Source: Acidimicrobiia bacterium (GTDB lineage: Bacteria > Actinomycetota > Acidimicrobiia > Acidimicrobiales > Poriferisodalaceae). Taken from it: a stretch of 64,000 nucleotides of DNA. Of this stretch, positions 30,120 to 39,793 are shown one piece after another. Position 1 is the stretch's first letter. Each line of letters starts with the position of its first letter. A program made the position numbers and the translations under genes. The notes under the pieces were generated by a model, which saw only the letters and a list, made by a program, of their open reading frames with translations, was not told where the DNA came from and ran no database searches. The DNA is taken from contig JAJECP010000020.1 in NCBI GenBank assembly GCA_022821985.1, positions 33,583 through 97,582 on the forward strand. The letters run 5' to 3'.

Positions 30120-33100
30120 TCAGTCGTTGTCGGTGATGGTGCCTTGTGCGCGGTCGTCGTCCAGGGTGGCATGGCTGGTGTCGGACAGGTACAGCCGCAG
30201 CACGAGCGTCTCGGTTCCCTCGCCGCCGGCGCGGTCGTCGATGAGGCGGATCTGGACGGTCTTGGAGGTGTCGCCGACGGCGAAGACGACCTGCCCCCAT
30301 TCGGGCAAGTAGTCGCTGTAGGCCGTCGCAGTGCCGCCGAGCACCGAGTAGTACACCGTCACCGGCCCGGCTGCGGGCCCGGTCATCTCCACGGTGAAGG
30401 TGACCGCGCCGTCGCCCTCGCCTGCCGACGCGTCGCCGGCCGTGATCGACGGCTTCGACGGCGGAGACGCGGGGTCGTCGTCGGCCACCGCCACCGTGGC
30501 CACACCGGCGGTCGCCGACACCGTGTAGCCGATGTCGGCGCCGACCGTGGCGGTGACCGACCCGTCGGCCTCATCAGCGCTGTCGTCGGCCGTCGCGACG
30601 GCGAGGGCGAGGCTGCCAGAGACCGGAACCGTGACCGTCCGCGACCCCGTAGTGACGCCGAAGTCGCCGGCCTGGGCCACAGTCACCTCCACTGTCAGCG
30701 GCACCGACGGCGGCGGGTCGGCAGTGATCGTGAACACCGCGTCGCCGCCCTCTGCGACCCCGCCGCCGGCCGCGATGCTGACCTCGGGGTCAGCAGGCTG
30801 CGGCGGAGCCGGATCGTCGTCGTCGGCGACTGCGACCGACGCTGCGCCCGCCGACTGGGACACGGTGTAGCCGGCGCCGACGCCGACCGTCGCGGTGACC
30901 GACCCGTCAGGCTCGTCAGTGCTGTCGTTCGTCGTCGCCACCGTCAGCGTGGCGCTGCCCGAGACCGGGACCGTCACCGTCCGCGAACCCGGCGACACGC
31001 CGAAATCGCCCGACTCAACCACCGACACGGTGACGGTCAGCGGCGCCGCGGGCGCCGGGTCGGCGGAGACCGTGAACACCGCGTCGCCGCCCTCGATCAC
31101 GCTGCTGCCGGCCGTGATGCTGACCTCCGGAGTGACAGGCGGCGGGTCGTCGTCATCGGCTACCGCCACCGTCGCCGAGCCCGCTGTCTGGGAGACCGTG
31201 TAGCCGCTGCCGGTGCTGACCGTGGCGGTGACCGATCCATCGGGCTCGTCAGTGCCGTCGTTCGTCGTGCTGACCGTGAGCGTGACACTGCCCGAGGTGG
31301 GAACCGTCACGGTCCGCGTGCCCGTCGCAGCGCCGTAGTCGCCGGTCTGGGCCACGGTCACGTCCACTGTCAGCGGCGAAGACTGCGCCGGGTCGGCGGT
31401 GACGGTGAACGCGGCGTCGCCGCCCTCGATCACGCTGCTGCCGGCCGTGATGCTGACCTCAGGATCGGCAGCCGGCGGCGGGTCGTCGCACTGTTCGAGG
31501 GCTTCGAGGGTGCGGGTGACACGATCCCAGCGGCCGAACATGAACAGGCCCTCATTGACACGGGACTGCTCCACAGTCATCGCCGCCTCGCCGTTGTCCA
31601 CACCCAGCGCGGCCAGCACCCGGTTCCACCGCAGCACATGCGCCGCCCCCGAATGAGCATCACGCCAGCCAGTCACCACCGGCACCGTCACCGCATCAGA
31701 CGGCAAAGACGGCACACACACCACCACCGGCGGAGCGTCGTCGTCGTCATCATCGGCGACCGCCACCGACGCCGATCCGGCGGTCCCAGACACCGTGTAG
31801 CCGGCGCCCGCGCCGACCGCCGCGGTCACCGAACCGTCCGCCTCGTCGACCGAATCGCCGACCGTGGCAACGGTCAGCGTCGCCGTGCCCGACGCAGGGA
31901 CTGCGACCGTCCGCGAACCCGGCGACACACCGAAATCGCCCGATTTGCTGACCGCCACCGTCACATCCAAAGCCGTCGACGGCGCCGGGTCGGCAGTCAC
32001 CGTGAACACCGCATTGCCGCCCTCATCGATGTCCGCGCCAGCGGCGATGCTGATCTCAGGCGGCGCGACATAGCAACCCATGGCCGCGTTGATGGGCGCC
32101 CAGCCAGGCCACGGCTTGCCGTCGCTGAACGTACTCACCGCCTCAGGGGTGACCGACGCAGGGGTGACCCCGCCCGGCGGCGCAGGCAACGGATCGGCAC
32201 CGAGATAAGCAAGAATCTGCCAGAACAGCGTCTCGCTGCCGCCGTTGTTGTCGACATGCCACACGAACCCAGCACGAGCCCGACCGATGGCCGTCGCAAC
32301 ATCACACGCCGGATCGTCGTCGTCTTCGACGGTTGCAGTGTCTGACTGAGGAGCGCCGAGGGTGTAGCCGGCGTCTGTATTCAGGGCGGCGGTGACGACG
32401 CTGTTGTGCTCGGCTTGAGAGTCTGGCTCCGTCCCGATAGCGATGGTTGCATTGGTTTGATTCGCAGGAATCGTGACGTCGGCGGGCAGCGTGCTCACGA
32501 GCATCTGGCCGGTTTCGTGCACCGTGAAGCCGACGCTGAGAGGCACCGACAGAATCCCGCCGCTGCGGGTGACCACAAGCTGAAGATCGTCGCCTTCGGT
32601 GACTTGGTCGTCGACAAAGCCAAGAGACACGGTTGGGTTCGGCACAACGAGCGGTTCGGTGAACAGCCACGGCCGTGCCTGCTTGATGGCCAGCACGTTG
32701 TCGGCAGTGATCTTGAACTCGATCTCGATCGCATAGTCGTCGCCGGTCTGGACGGCGTACAGCGTCTTGAAGTGATCGTGGATCGTGGCGAGATTGCTGC
32801 GCAGCTGCTGCATCTGCGCGTCGGTCATGAGCAGCTGTCGTGAAGCCTTCAGGTTCGAATACGACAGCACCGTCGCAATACCGTTGGCGTCGAGGAGGAT
32901 CTCCTCCGGCCGTGACAGCGGTTCGGGGTTGGTGACCAAGTCCTCACCGACTTGTGAGTTGACGTAGAACATACCGTCGCGATGCGTGAATGGGTCATAG
33001 CTGACGGCCACGCCGTTGACGAGTTCGTCTTCGTAGTTGGGGTGTACGAGCACTCCCATGGCAACCGTGGTGTGGTCGACGCGATGAAAGTCGCGTTCGC

Positions 33101-35081
33101 GAAATGCACGGTAGTTCCACAAGCTGGCCCAGACGCTCTTGATCGACTTGTCTATGCCGTCATCTGCCGTCTCGTCAGGATCCTGGGTTTTCGAGCTGTA
33201 GAGACCGGCACCGCTGAACGATGGCAGATCCTCGTTGTTCGTGCTCGAACGGTACCGTAACGACTGTCCGTCCGGATACCTGGCGTGCATCGCAGTCAAG
33301 GCGTCAGTGATGAACTTGGGTGTGGCGGCATCCTTGATGGCGTCACGCAAGTCGTCCAGTATCTCTTCTTGGATGTCATAGTCAGCCTGGAACTTGGCGT
33401 GAGCCAGCATCTGCGTGACGGCGCTGGCCAGCGTCGTTCCGGCGGCCAGCGTGATCTTTTCGTCGTCGGGCCATTTCTTCTTGCCGAGCAGAGTTTTCTC
33501 AGTGACCGTCGCCTGCTTCATGAATTCGTCATAGAAGTAGAACGGAATCGCGAAACCGACCGGTGCAGTACCATCTGGCAGTGAGAGCTGTGTAAGCTCG
33601 GCAACGTTGGCGGCCTTGACGCCAAAGGCAGTCCAGTCAGCGAACTCTACGTCAGCGAGCGATGCGATCTCGGTGACGCTCAAATCACGCTGCAGCGTCT
33701 GCGTCTGTGCTGGCCGCAGCTTCTCGTAATGCGCATCGACTTCGGCTTTGGATGCTTTGCGAACGGTGTACCCATCCGCCGTCACGGAAAAGTGAACGTA
33801 GCTTCCGATAAGTGAGACGATGGACTCCTCATCCAGTGCATCCCGAATGAACGCATTGGGGAGACCATTCTGGATAGCCCGCAAGTTCACATGCGACAAC
33901 GGCGTCTGAGGGACCGTCGTGATCGTCCCAGCAACACGGGGCAGATCATTCGGAAGCGAACGGTAGATGGCAACATCGTACGGCAATGGACGCTCTCCGT
34001 CCTCCATCAACCGAAGACGACCATATCCTTCCGCCTGATTCAGCGAAACAAAGGCCACATCGGGCAAGATGTCCTTCCGCAACAAGACGTTGACCCTCGA
34101 CGCATCGAAGTCTGCCTTCTGGCGATTGTACTGGCCTAAAAACGACCAGCCGATAGGATGGTAGGCGAGATTGTTGTCGAGAAATGGCATCGCTGACGCG
34201 AGAATCTCATGCGCTCGCTCCACGCGTGTGAACGAAAAATCGTGCCAATGGGCCGACGATGGATCAAATCGGTAGACCCCCAGAGACCCGTCAGGAGCGA
34301 CGACATTTGGGTGATAGATGAGTGTGCCTCGTATTTCATCACGGAATGTGTCGTGGAAGCCCAGCTTCTTGGCGAAAACCCAGTGCGAAATCGTATTGTT
34401 GGTATTCATGAAATAGACAGTCGGGCGATCAGACAGGGCGTTCAGAATCCAAAAGTTGACGTACTCCACATCTCCAAAGTAAGATCCGCCGATCGGCACA
34501 CTCTTGCGGGCAAGCGTCTCGAATGCGCTGCGATTCGGAAGGGCCACAGCTCCGAGGGCATTCTTGCTGATTTGCCCGGGATTCACGGGATTGTGAGTTC
34601 CCAGATCTGCGAGTTCGGTGAGATCGTCAATGCAATCGCCGTCGATGTCGGCAGGCTGGCTCGCCGAGTATTTCTCGACGAGGTAGCGATCGGCACTCAA
34701 CGGACTGAGATTGTCCGCGAGAGAGGTCGTCCCGTCCTCCCCCAACACCACGGCGATCGGCAGGTCTGTCGTGGGCGAGCTGCTGTCGATCCTGACGTAG
34801 AGAACAAAGTAGTCATCAGTGGTCGAGGCGACTTCGATCGGGACGTCGGTGACAGTCACAGATGCAGGAGCCGGCGCGACCCAGCCAGGCTCGCACGGCC
34901 CTGGCGGCGGGGTCGCCGCGCCCGCAGCGAGCGGCAGCAACGCAGCAGCGGTCAGCACGCCAAGGGCCGCAGTCAAGCACCGCAATAGCGACCTGCCGCG
35001 CAGCCGGCCGACGGGGAAGAGGCGCCTGTTCGCATCGTCCGAGCTCACCACTGGCAGGGCCGCGTGATTCCCGCTCGCCAT
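30120..35081 (-). CDS. Exported dikinase-like protein with Calx-beta repeats
   Basis: About 1653 residues. A signal peptide (LLRCLTAALGVLTAAALLPLAAGAA) lies near residues 30-60. Around residue 394 TPLSHVNLRAIQNGLPNAF resembles the phosphohistidine swivel of glucan-water-dikinase/PEP-synthase enzymes. At about 510-790 an ATP-grasp PEP/pyruvate-binding domain shows FGVKAANVAELTQL and LRYRSSTNNEDLPSFSGAG. From about 814 to the end there are six Calx-beta domains with DDDD-rich ends, interrupted by two short modules (for example HVLRWNRVLAALGV). Domain order matches water dikinases, but export is unusual for an ATP-using enzyme. The start at 35081 is uncertain; an AGGAGG lies too far upstream. 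Confidence 0.8.
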   Translation of the reverse strand: MASGNHAALPVVSSDDANRRLFPVGRLRGRSLLRCLTAALGVLTAAALLPLAAGAATPPPGPCEPGWVAPAPASVTVTDVPIEVASTTDDYFVLYVRIDSSSPTTDLPIAVVLGEDGTTSLADNLSPLSADRYLVEKYSASQPADIDGDCIDDLTELADLGTHNPVNPGQISKNALGAVALPNRSAFETLARKSVPIGGSYFGDVEYVNFWILNALSDRPTVYFMNTNNTISHWVFAKKLGFHDTFRDEIRGTLIYHPNVVAPDGSLGVYRFDPSSAHWHDFSFTRVERAHEILASAMPFLDNNLAYHPIGWSFLGQYNRQKADFDASRVNVLLRKDILPDVAFVSLNQAEGYGRLRLMEDGERPLPYDVAIYRSLPNDLPRVAGTITTVPQTPLSHVNLRAIQNGLPNAFIRDALDEESIVSLIGSYVHFSVTADGYTVRKASKAEVDAHYEKLRPAQTQTLQRDLSVTEIASLADVEFADWTAFGVKAANVAELTQLSLPDGTAPVGFAIPFYFYDEFMKQATVTEKTLLGKKKWPDDEKITLAAGTTLASAVTQMLAHAKFQADYDIQEEILDDLRDAIKDAATPKFITDALTAMHARYPDGQSLRYRSSTNNEDLPSFSGAGLYSSKTQDPDETADDGIDKSIKSVWASLWNYRAFRERDFHRVDHTTVAMGVLVHPNYEDELVNGVAVSYDPFTHRDGMFYVNSQVGEDLVTNPEPLSRPEEILLDANGIATVLSYSNLKASRQLLMTDAQMQQLRSNLATIHDHFKTLYAVQTGDDYAIEIEFKITADNVLAIKQARPWLFTEPLVVPNPTVSLGFVDDQVTEGDDLQLVVTRSGGILSVPLSVGFTVHETGQMLVSTLPADVTIPANQTNATIAIGTEPDSQAEHNSVVTAALNTDAGYTLGAPQSDTATVEDDDDPACDVATAIGRARAGFVWHVDNNGGSETLFWQILAYLGADPLPAPPGGVTPASVTPEAVSTFSDGKPWPGWAPINAAMGCYVAPPEISIAAGADIDEGGNAVFTVTADPAPSTALDVTVAVSKSGDFGVSPGSRTVAVPASGTATLTVATVGDSVDEADGSVTAAVGAGAGYTVSGTAGSASVAVADDDDDDAPPVVVCVPSLPSDAVTVPVVTGWRDAHSGAAHVLRWNRVLAALGVDNGEAAMTVEQSRVNEGLFMFGRWDRVTRTLEALEQCDDPPPAADPEVSITAGSSVIEGGDAAFTVTADPAQSSPLTVDVTVAQTGDYGAATGTRTVTVPTSGSVTLTVSTTNDGTDEPDGSVTATVSTGSGYTVSQTAGSATVAVADDDDPPPVTPEVSITAGSSVIEGGDAVFTVSADPAPAAPLTVTVSVVESGDFGVSPGSRTVTVPVSGSATLTVATTNDSTDEPDGSVTATVGVGAGYTVSQSAGAASVAVADDDDPAPPQPADPEVSIAAGGGVAEGGDAVFTITADPPPSVPLTVEVTVAQAGDFGVTTGSRTVTVPVSGSLALAVATADDSADEADGSVTATVGADIGYTVSATAGVATVAVADDDPASPPSKPSITAGDASAGEGDGAVTFTVEMTGPAAGPVTVYYSVLGGTATAYSDYLPEWGQVVFAVGDTSKTVQIRLIDDRAGGEGTETLVLRLYLSDTSHATLDDDRAQGTITDND
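30500..31470 (-). repeat. Tandem DNA repeats coding for Calx-beta domains
   Basis: Three consecutive about 330-nt units code for near-identical Calx-beta domains, each opening PEVSI(T/A)AG and ending VAVADDDDP. The long stretches of matching DNA suggest recent duplication or gene conversion and make the domain number prone to change. Boundaries are approximate. Confidence 0.7.
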
Positions 35082-35230
35082 GCCGTAGACATTACGTACC
35101 CTGACCTCCTGCCAAGAACCGTTCAGCAGTTCAGTGCCATTTTCGAGGAGGTCGAGCCAGTTCAACCTGCTTCGATGTCGGCGATCACCCTTGGCGATGG
35201 CGATCGGATCACTCGGCTTCCGTCCTGCGA

Positions 35231-37519
35231 TCAGCTGCGCTGCAGGTAGTCGGGGTCGCGCCGGCCGGCAAACCAGTCGACCTCGTCTGCCAGCGCCGGA
35301 TGCGCATCGAGGTCGCCGTCGGCTGCGATGAGATCGGCGGCGGCGTCGCGGGCAGCCTGCACCCAGTGCAGGTCGCGGACCAGCGACGCCAGCTTCAGAT
35401 CGCTGCGCCCTGACTGCCGCTCGTCGAACAGCGTGCCCTCGCCGCGGAGCTCGAGGTCGCGCTCAGCCAACTCGAACCCGTCGTTCGTCGCGGCCAACGC
35501 GCTCAGCCGCTCGACAGCAATCGCTGTCGGATCCTCGTCGCTGACGAGACAGCACGACGACGCATGGCCTCCCCGGCCCACCCGACCTCGCAGTTGGTGC
35601 AGCTGCGCGATGCCGAATCGGTCTGCCGACAGCACCACCATGACCGTGGCATTCGGGACGTCGATCCCGACTTCGATGACGGTCGTTGCGACCAGCACGT
35701 CGAGATCGCCCGCCCGGAATCGGGCCATCGTTGCTTCCTTCTCGGACATCGGCAGGCGCCCGTGCAGCAGACCGACCCGCAGGCCCGCCAAGGCGCCCGC
35801 CGACAGCTCTGCGTGCGTCTGCTCCGCCGAGCGCGCGTCGAGACTCTCGCTCTCGGCGACCAGCGGGCACACCACATAGGCCTGACGCCCGGCTTCGATC
35901 TCGCGCTGCACGTCGATCCACATCGATTCAGTCGCAAGGGGACCGCGCACCCACTGCGTGGCGATGGGTGTGCGACCCGGCGGGAGCTCGTCGAGCACCG
36001 AGACGTCGAGATCGCCGTACACCGTCATGGCCGCCGTGCGGGGAATGGGAGTGGCGGTCATCACCAGCAGATGGGGAATGCAACCGTCGTCACGTCCGCT
36101 CTCGCGCAGCCGAGCACGCTGCGACACGCCGAAACGGTGCTGCTCGTCTACCACCACAACGCTGAGCGACGCGAACTTCACCGACTCTTCCAGAAGCGCG
36201 TGCGTGCCGACGACGATGTCCGCGGAACCGGTCGCAACCTGCACCAGCACCTCACGACGCTGCGTCGCCGAGCTCGAACCGCTGAGCAGGCACAGGCGCA
36301 AGGGTCGCTTGCCGCCGAGCCTCCCGTCATCGGGCACCTCGAACCCGTCGAGCAAGGCGCGCAGGGCGAAATAGTGCTGCTCGGCCAGCACCTCCGTGGG
36401 CGCCATGAGCGCGCCCTGGTGGCCGTTCTGCACCGCAATGAGCAATGCGTGCAACGCCACCAGCGTCTTGCCCGAGCCGACGTCGCCCTGCAACAGGCGG
36501 TGCATCGGACGCAGCATGCTCATGTCGGCGTCGATCTCGGTCATCGCACGCTGCTGCGCTCCTGTCAGCGTGTACGGGAGTCGCCGGTGAAATGCCCCGA
36601 TGAGCGTGCCGGTCGGCTCGTGTGCGAGGCCGAGTTCATGGGCCTCGCGCGCCAGGCGCTGGCTGCGCAGCATCAGCTGCACCCGCATCAGCTCGTCGAA
36701 CACCAGCCGATCCCGAGCCGCCCACCGGTCCGCCATCGACGGCGGTTCGTGGATGTCGGCCAGCGCCCGCGACCGGCTCGTGAGCCCGAGTCGCTTGCGC
36801 AATCGACCCGGCAACGGATCGGCAATGCCGCGGACTGAACAGCGCCGCTGCGCCTCGGCGACCCAGTTCGCGACATCCCATGTGACGATGCCGGCGGTCT
36901 CCGACTGCGGGTAGATCGCCACGATCTTGCCCGTGCGATCTGCCTGTCCCCTACTGTCCGTGGCGGAACCGCCGCCCAGCACATCGACCACAGGGTTCGT
37001 CATCTGCTTGCGACCCCGGTAGTCCTCCACCTTGCCGAACAGCGCCACGCTGCGACCTTCGGTGAGCTGACGCTCACGCCATGCCTGATTGAAGAACACG
37101 GCGCTCAGCACGCCGCTGGCATCGGTGACATCGACGCTCACCAGTCGCCGGCCCCCGCGTAAGCGGCGGCTCGATACCGACAGCACGTCGGCTACCACGG
37201 TGATCTCCGACCCGATCGCGGCCTCGCTGATCGGCGCCTGGGCTGTGCGGTCGACGTAGCGCCGGGGATAGTACGTGAGCAGATCAAACACGGACTCGAC
37301 GCCGACTTCGGCCAGGGCTTTGCGGCGCTGACGGCCGACGCCATTGAGCCGATCAACGCCGATCGCGTCGAGCTCCCGCAGCGTCAGCGGGCCCTTCGCC
37401 GCTGTACCCGGAGCATCGGGCCCGACAGCGGCATCGGAGACCTGCGCCGCTGACGGTTCCGATGCAGCGGTGCCCGGGCGCCGGCCCTGAGCAGGCTGGC
37501 TGCGACGGGGTGCGTTCAT
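35231..37519 (-). CDS. recG: ATP-dependent DNA helicase RecG
   Basis: A 762-residue branch-migration helicase. The N-terminal wedge (OB) domain covers about 95-190 (EITVVADVLSVSSRR, LFGKVEDYRGRKQM). Helicase motifs follow: I LLQGDVGSGKTLVALHA, Ia MAPTEVLAEQH, II VVVDEQHRFGV, III MTATPIPRT and VI HQLRGRVGRGGHAS. An Ala/Pro-rich leader of about 40 residues precedes the conserved part. The start overlaps the stop of the DAK-family gene by 4 nt, as in other actinobacteria where rsmD would come next; here the island comes next. Confidence 0.97.
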   Translation of the reverse strand: MNAPRRSQPAQGRRPGTAASEPSAAQVSDAAVGPDAPGTAAKGPLTLRELDAIGVDRLNGVGRQRRKALAEVGVESVFDLLTYYPRRYVDRTAQAPISEAAIGSEITVVADVLSVSSRRLRGGRRLVSVDVTDASGVLSAVFFNQAWRERQLTEGRSVALFGKVEDYRGRKQMTNPVVDVLGGGSATDSRGQADRTGKIVAIYPQSETAGIVTWDVANWVAEAQRRCSVRGIADPLPGRLRKRLGLTSRSRALADIHEPPSMADRWAARDRLVFDELMRVQLMLRSQRLAREAHELGLAHEPTGTLIGAFHRRLPYTLTGAQQRAMTEIDADMSMLRPMHRLLQGDVGSGKTLVALHALLIAVQNGHQGALMAPTEVLAEQHYFALRALLDGFEVPDDGRLGGKRPLRLCLLSGSSSATQRREVLVQVATGSADIVVGTHALLEESVKFASLSVVVVDEQHRFGVSQRARLRESGRDDGCIPHLLVMTATPIPRTAAMTVYGDLDVSVLDELPPGRTPIATQWVRGPLATESMWIDVQREIEAGRQAYVVCPLVAESESLDARSAEQTHAELSAGALAGLRVGLLHGRLPMSEKEATMARFRAGDLDVLVATTVIEVGIDVPNATVMVVLSADRFGIAQLHQLRGRVGRGGHASSCCLVSDEDPTAIAVERLSALAATNDGFELAERDLELRGEGTLFDERQSGRSDLKLASLVRDLHWVQAARDAAADLIAADGDLDAHPALADEVDWFAGRRDPDYLQRS

Positions 37520-39354
37520 TCGAGACCGAACAGGTACGGGTAGTGGTCCTGGCCACCGACGTGCCGCTCAACCTCGACGTCGGACCAGTGCTCGGCAAGC
37601 CACGCCATCACTTCGGCGGTCTCGGCGGCCTGAGCGGTCGCTCCCTCGATCAGCGTGAGGATCTCGTGGGCCGGGGTGAGCATGCGTGCGAGCAACCCGA
37701 CCGCTGCTGCACCGGCCGTCTCTCCCGTTGCGACGATGCCCGATTCGTCGAGGCCGATCCACTGGCCGGCGGCGACGTGGCCGACAGATGCCGTCGTGTC
37801 GCGCACCGCTTGCGTCACTTCGCCTGCGGCGACCGCGGCGGCTGTCTCCCCCATGGACGCGGCATTGTGCGTCGCATCAGCGGCGGGGTCATAGCCAATG
37901 AGCGCAGCGAGTCCCGCTGGCACCGACGTGGTAGCGACGACCTCCACCTGTTTGTCCGTCTGCGCATCGACCTGGCGGGCAACTGGGACGATGTTGGAGT
38001 TGTTGGGCAGCACCACGACGTGCCGCGACGGTGCGGCAGTGACCGCTGCGAGCAGTTCTGCTGTCGAGGGGTTCATTGTCTGCCCGCCGGTGACGATCTC
38101 CTGGGCGCCCAGCGCCGTGAAGAGCTCGTCGAGCCCCGTCGCAGGCGAGACTGCGACGACTGCGCATTCGACCTGCGGGCGATCCGCCGGCGCGGTGCTG
38201 GGCTCGGCAGGCATTGCGTGCGCACCGTGCTGGCCTGCGTGCGCACCATGCGCACCGAGGCCAGCGACTTGCTCGTGAAGATCGGTGATCTGGATGCGGT
38301 GCGGTCGCCCCACGTCTATGCCCGCCTCGATGACGGGGCCGATGTCATCGGTGTGGATATGGCAATTCCACAGCCCGTCGCCGCCCACCATCACGATCGA
38401 ATCGCCCAAGGCATCCCAGGCAGACTTGAACTGGTCGATGTTCTCATCGGGCGCCGCGAGCAGGTACATCACTTCGTAGCGAGTGCCAGACGGATCGTGC
38501 ACGTCATGACCGCCGCCATCGCCGGGGCCGAGGTGACTGTGCAATTCGGCGCGTTGCTCAGCGACAGGATCGACAGGATCGCTGGACAGGCTGGTGCCCG
38601 CGTTCCCGTGAGCGATGACGGCAGCCACCTCGGCCGGCAAGTCGACCTCGTCCGGCAAAGGGCGCCCGTCGACCACGCTCAGCAGTGCGTCGAGCAGCAG
38701 CAGGTAACCGGCGGCACCCGCGTCGACCACTCCAGCGTCCGCCAGCACCGGCAGCTGCTGCGGGGTTGCCTCCAGCGCTGCCTGGCCGGCTTGCCGTGCG
38801 CTCTCGAGCACGGCTGCCAGCGCCGTCGCGCCGGTGCCCCGCTCATCGGGGGCGAGAGCTTCGAGCGCGCTCTGCGCCGCCTGGGCTGAAGCGCGGGCGA
38901 CACTCAGGATCGTGCCCTCGACGGGCCGCATGACGGCACTGTCGGCAGCGGTGCTCGCGGCAACCAAGCCTTCGGCGAGCAGCTCGGCGTCGATGGGCGG
39001 ATCGCTGTCGGGATCTTCGTCCCCGGGAGCGAGCGTGGCCGCAAGGCCCCGCAACAACTGGCTGACGATGACGCCGCTGTTGCCGCGCGCGCCCATGAGC
39101 GCGCCGTGCGAGATCGCTCGGCAGATGTCGCCCCTGCCGGCTCCGGACAGGAGCAATTCCTCGGTGACCGCTGCGAGCGTCAAGGCCATGTTGGTGCCGG
39201 TGTCGCCATCGGGCACCGGATAGACGTTGAGGCGATCGATCGTGACCCGGTGCTGGTTGAGCGCGGATTGATAACGGCGCATGACCTCGGCCAGCGCTTC
39301 GCTGTCGAGAGAGGGCACAACCCCCACGGATGTATGAGCGTTGCAGTCGCCCAT
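37516..39354 (-). CDS. DAK/DegV-domain protein (YloV/FakA-like)
   Basis: A 612-residue protein. The N-terminal Dak2 (DhaL-like) kinase domain begins YQSALNQHRVTIDRLNVYPVPDGDTGTNM, with the Asp ligands for nucleotide-bound Mg, and continues GALMGARGNSGVIVSQLLRG. A central domain has RYEVMYLLAAPDENID and GDSIVMVGGDGLWNCHIHTDDIG, and the C-terminal part is DegV-like (VVLPNNSNIVPVARQ). In Firmicutes the homologue FakA phosphorylates fatty acids bound to FakB. The chosen ATG at 39354 lies close to the divergent OB-fold gene; a longer frame upstream is rejected. It is translationally coupled to recG. Confidence 0.9.
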   Translation of the reverse strand: MGDCNAHTSVGVVPSLDSEALAEVMRRYQSALNQHRVTIDRLNVYPVPDGDTGTNMALTLAAVTEELLLSGAGRGDICRAISHGALMGARGNSGVIVSQLLRGLAATLAPGDEDPDSDPPIDAELLAEGLVAASTAADSAVMRPVEGTILSVARASAQAAQSALEALAPDERGTGATALAAVLESARQAGQAALEATPQQLPVLADAGVVDAGAAGYLLLLDALLSVVDGRPLPDEVDLPAEVAAVIAHGNAGTSLSSDPVDPVAEQRAELHSHLGPGDGGGHDVHDPSGTRYEVMYLLAAPDENIDQFKSAWDALGDSIVMVGGDGLWNCHIHTDDIGPVIEAGIDVGRPHRIQITDLHEQVAGLGAHGAHAGQHGAHAMPAEPSTAPADRPQVECAVVAVSPATGLDELFTALGAQEIVTGGQTMNPSTAELLAAVTAAPSRHVVVLPNNSNIVPVARQVDAQTDKQVEVVATTSVPAGLAALIGYDPAADATHNAASMGETAAAVAAGEVTQAVRDTTASVGHVAAGQWIGLDESGIVATGETAGAAAVGLLARMLTPAHEILTLIEGATAQAAETAEVMAWLAEHWSDVEVERHVGGQDHYPYLFGLE

Positions 39355-39459
39355 GGACGCCGAAGCTACAACGCGCCCGCGGCGACCGGTTGGTAGCGTT
39401 CCGGGGACTGCGCGAGCCGCCGCTGCGGCCGGGCAGATTCCCTGCCACTGGAGGCGCGT

Positions 39460-39705
39460 GTGCAAGGCGTCATCAAGTCGTACGACCCGGCATCGCGAGT
39501 CGGGATCGTGACTGACGATGTCACGCGCTCCGAGCACGAACTGGCCCCAGATGCCCTGGACGGATCCATTTTCCGGATGGTGCGGCAAGGCCAGCGAGTG
39601 ATCTACGACCTGGACGAACGGGGGCTCGCCACACGGCTGCGTCTCGGCTCGGAAGTGGATCTGGGAACACCTGATTGGATCACCGCCGGGGGGGAGACAG
39701 CGTGA
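39460..39705 (+). CDS. Small cold-shock-like (OB-fold) protein
   Basis: An 81-residue protein beginning with [18 protein letters not shown], which resembles the first strands of a cold-shock/OB-fold domain, followed by [21 protein letters not shown]. The canonical RNP motifs are not preserved, so nucleic-acid binding is only a possibility. A GTG start follows a GGAGGCG sequence. It diverges from the DAK-family gene and precedes pckG with a strong hairpin between. Confidence 0.62.
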   Translation: MQGVIKSYDPASRVGIVTDDVTRSEHELAPDALDGSIFRMVRQGQRVIYDLDERGLATRLRLGSEVDLGTPDWITAGGETA

Positions 39706-39710
39706 TCTGA

Positions 39711-39732
39711 GGCCGGCGCAGGCGCGCCGGCC
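39711..39732 (+). terminator. GC-rich hairpin between the OB-fold gene and pckG
   Basis: GGCCGGCGC and GCGCCGGCC form a perfect 9-bp stem with a 4-nt loop, six nt after the OB-fold gene stop. No U-run follows, so it may be a Rho-independent-like pause, a high-GC terminator or an attenuator before pckG. Confidence 0.5.
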
Positions 39733-39793
39733 GAGGAGCGAGTTACCAGTCTCGATTCGTGCGCGAGCGCGAGACTCGGACCCGGAGGACAAT

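Noticed and set aside
30144..32345. Plus-strand frame opposite the Calx-beta repeats
   Set aside because: Arg/His-rich translation without domains, antisense to a repeat-rich real gene.
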